6,674 nucleotides of DNA from Moraxellaceae bacterium. Its GTDB lineage: Bacteria; Pseudomonadota; Gammaproteobacteria; Pseudomonadales; Moraxellaceae. Below the pieces are notes generated by a model. It saw only the letters and a list, made by a program, of their open reading frames with translations, was not told the origin of the DNA and made no database searches. The stretch lies in NCBI GenBank assembly GCA_030684415.1, contig JAUXNL010000030.1:1-6674 (forward strand), read 5' to 3'. Of the stretch, positions 5,331 through 6,674 are shown piece after piece (the stretch's first letter is position 1; the number at the start of each line of letters is the position of its first letter). The position numbers and the translations under genes are program-made.

Positions 5331-6652
5331 AAAAACACAAGACCCTGTCGCTCGTACAGGCGCTCACCCATGCCAGTGCCGCCCTGCTCGGCGTCACGGC
5401 TCCCGTCACTCAGGCGCTGGCTGAAGATCATGGCTGGCAGGTGGAAACCGCTGCGCTGCTGTATTCGGAGGCCGACAGCCGCGTGCAGGCCGCCGAACCG
5501 GTGGTCAACCTGCGCAAGGATTTCGGCGATGAACGCATCCTGAATTACAAGATCGTGCTGGACTCGCTCACTGGCGCATCCCCCAACGGCGCAGCACCGG
5601 CGAATGTGGCACAGACATTCACCGGCCCGTCCGGTGGCGGCACCTATGCCACCCCGGCGGGCGAAGCCCCGCTCGATAGCGAATTCAAAGATACGCGCGT
5701 GGCCTTGTCGGCCGGCTGGCAGCAGCCGATTGCCGAAAATCTGCGCTTGAATGTGGGCGGCAACGTCTCCAGCGAGTTCGATTTCAAATCGGTGGCGCTC
5801 AACGGCGCACTTGCAAAAGACATCAACAACAAGAACACGACGCTGTCGGCTGGCCTGAATCTGGAGTTCGATGCGATCAACCCGGTGGGCGGCGCGCCTG
5901 TCGGCCTCAGTAGCATGATCGCGCAAAACAAAGGCAGCGATGAAACCAAGACCGTTGCCGATGTGCTGCTCGGCGTGACACAGGTGATCAACCGCCATGC
6001 ACTGGTACAGGTGAATTACTCACTTTCCAGCAGCAGCGGCTACCAATCCGACCCGTACAAGATGCTGACGGTGGTCGATGGCGCCAATAATCTGATTGTC
6101 GATCCCACGGCAGGCAATACCCTGAGCCAGTTCCTGTACTTGTTCGAAGCGCGGCCCGACACCCGCACCAAGCACAGCCTGTACACGCAACTGAAATATG
6201 GCTTTACGGAAGACGTGCTGGACCTCTCCTACCGCTTCACCACGGATGACTGGGGCATCAGCTCGCACACACTGGACGCACGCTATCGCTGGGAAATCGG
6301 CCACTCGATGTATATCGAGCCACACCTTCGCTTTTACACGCAGAACGAGGCGGATTTTTACAAACCGTATCTGGTGTCAGGCACGGATGTGACGATTGCC
6401 GGGGCCAGCATCACACCGGTGCTGACCGAAGCCACCAGCGATCCGCGACTGGGCGCGTTTGATGCCACCACCTTTGGGGTGAAATACGGCATCGGCCTTG
6501 GCAAAGACAGCGAGCTGAGTTTTCGTCTTGAGCAATACCAACAGCAAGGCAAGGGAGCGTCGGCGCCCACCAGCGGCAACCTCGCTGGGCAAACGCTCTT
6601 CCCCGACTTGAACGCAACAATGCTGCAAATTGCCTACTCGTTCCGCTGGTAG
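5321..6652 (+). CDS. DUF3570-type outer-membrane beta-barrel protein
   Basis: This 443-residue protein belongs to the DUF3570 type, recognised by its N-terminal signature: YSEADSRVQAAEPVVNLRKDF (48-68) followed by LDSLTGASPNGA. A signal peptide covers about residues 1-34 (MQLKKHK, a hydrophobic stretch, then TQALA). The rest alternates polar and hydrophobic residues in many short strands (for example LRLNVGGNVSSEFDF, HSLYTQLKYGF, MYIEPHLRFYTQ) and ends in YSFRW. The terminal aromatic residue is typical of BAM-assembled outer-membrane barrels. It has no cysteine, so it cannot itself be a thiol client of the first gene. Its start overlaps the lipoprotein gene by 10 nt, implying tight stoichiometry and probably a physical or functional link. 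The substrate is unknown. In several genomes, as I recall, such operons continue with an ApbE-type FMN transferase gene; the window ends 22 nt after this stop, so that cannot be seen. Confidence 0.9.
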   Translation: MQLKKHKTLSLVQALTHASAALLGVTAPVTQALAEDHGWQVETAALLYSEADSRVQAAEPVVNLRKDFGDERILNYKIVLDSLTGASPNGAAPANVAQTFTGPSGGGTYATPAGEAPLDSEFKDTRVALSAGWQQPIAENLRLNVGGNVSSEFDFKSVALNGALAKDINNKNTTLSAGLNLEFDAINPVGGAPVGLSSMIAQNKGSDETKTVADVLLGVTQVINRHALVQVNYSLSSSSGYQSDPYKMLTVVDGANNLIVDPTAGNTLSQFLYLFEARPDTRTKHSLYTQLKYGFTEDVLDLSYRFTTDDWGISSHTLDARYRWEIGHSMYIEPHLRFYTQNEADFYKPYLVSGTDVTIAGASITPVLTEATSDPRLGAFDATTFGVKYGIGLGKDSELSFRLEQYQQQGKGASAPTSGNLAGQTLFPDLNATMLQIAYSFRW

Positions 6653-6674
6653 CCTCCGTGCGGGCAGGCCCAGA
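6653..6674. other. Window end after the barrel gene
   Basis: The last 22 nt contain no start codon with a ribosome-binding site and no terminator. Whether the operon continues is not visible. Confidence 0.5.

Overview
The window looks like chromosomal DNA of a GC-rich Gammaproteobacterium. The SmpB and DsbD sequences are typical of that group, and the DUF4266/DUF3570 pair is, as far as I recall, commonest in Shewanella, Xanthomonadales/Nevskiales-like and related Proteobacteria. I cannot name a genus. There is no tRNA, rRNA, CRISPR array, transposase or phage gene.

Layout. Positions 1-398 hold no gene. They contain short hairpin-forming repeats of the type scattered between genes in many proteobacterial genomes, then a consensus -10 box (TATAAT) only 8 nt upstream of smpB (399-869, +). 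After smpB comes a 521-residue exported protein of unknown function (955-2520, +), cysteine-free and with a charged helical C-terminal region. It converges on dsbD (2554-4500, -), a full-length thiol:disulfide interchange protein with all six redox cysteines. A 139-bp divergent intergenic region separates dsbD from a compact three-gene operon on the + strand: an exported thioredoxin-like protein with WCGPC (4640-5104), a 71-residue lipoprotein of the DUF4266 type ending in GGGGCGCN (5115-5330), and a DUF3570-type outer-membrane beta-barrel (5321-6652).

How the genes may work together. DsbD carries electrons from cytoplasmic thioredoxin across the inner membrane to periplasmic thioredoxin-fold proteins. 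The neighbouring thioredoxin-like protein is a natural client. The next gene encodes a lipoprotein whose only non-lipobox cysteines are a C-terminal Cys-Gly-Cys, and the third encodes a cysteine-free barrel. I infer an envelope thiol relay: DsbD, then thioredoxin-like protein, then CxC lipoprotein, with the barrel as the lipoprotein's outer-membrane partner. The substrate or metal involved is unknown.

The most notable signal is in the dsbD/thioredoxin intergenic region. It holds two oppositely oriented direct-repeat boxes, one per transcription direction, each with TTAAG-type half-sites repeated every 11 bp. This is the architecture bound by OmpR-family regulators such as PmrA/BasR, QseB and BqsR/CarR. 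It suggests that dsbD and the operon are co-regulated by an envelope- or metal-sensing two-component system. That is the best candidate here for an undescribed functional unit.
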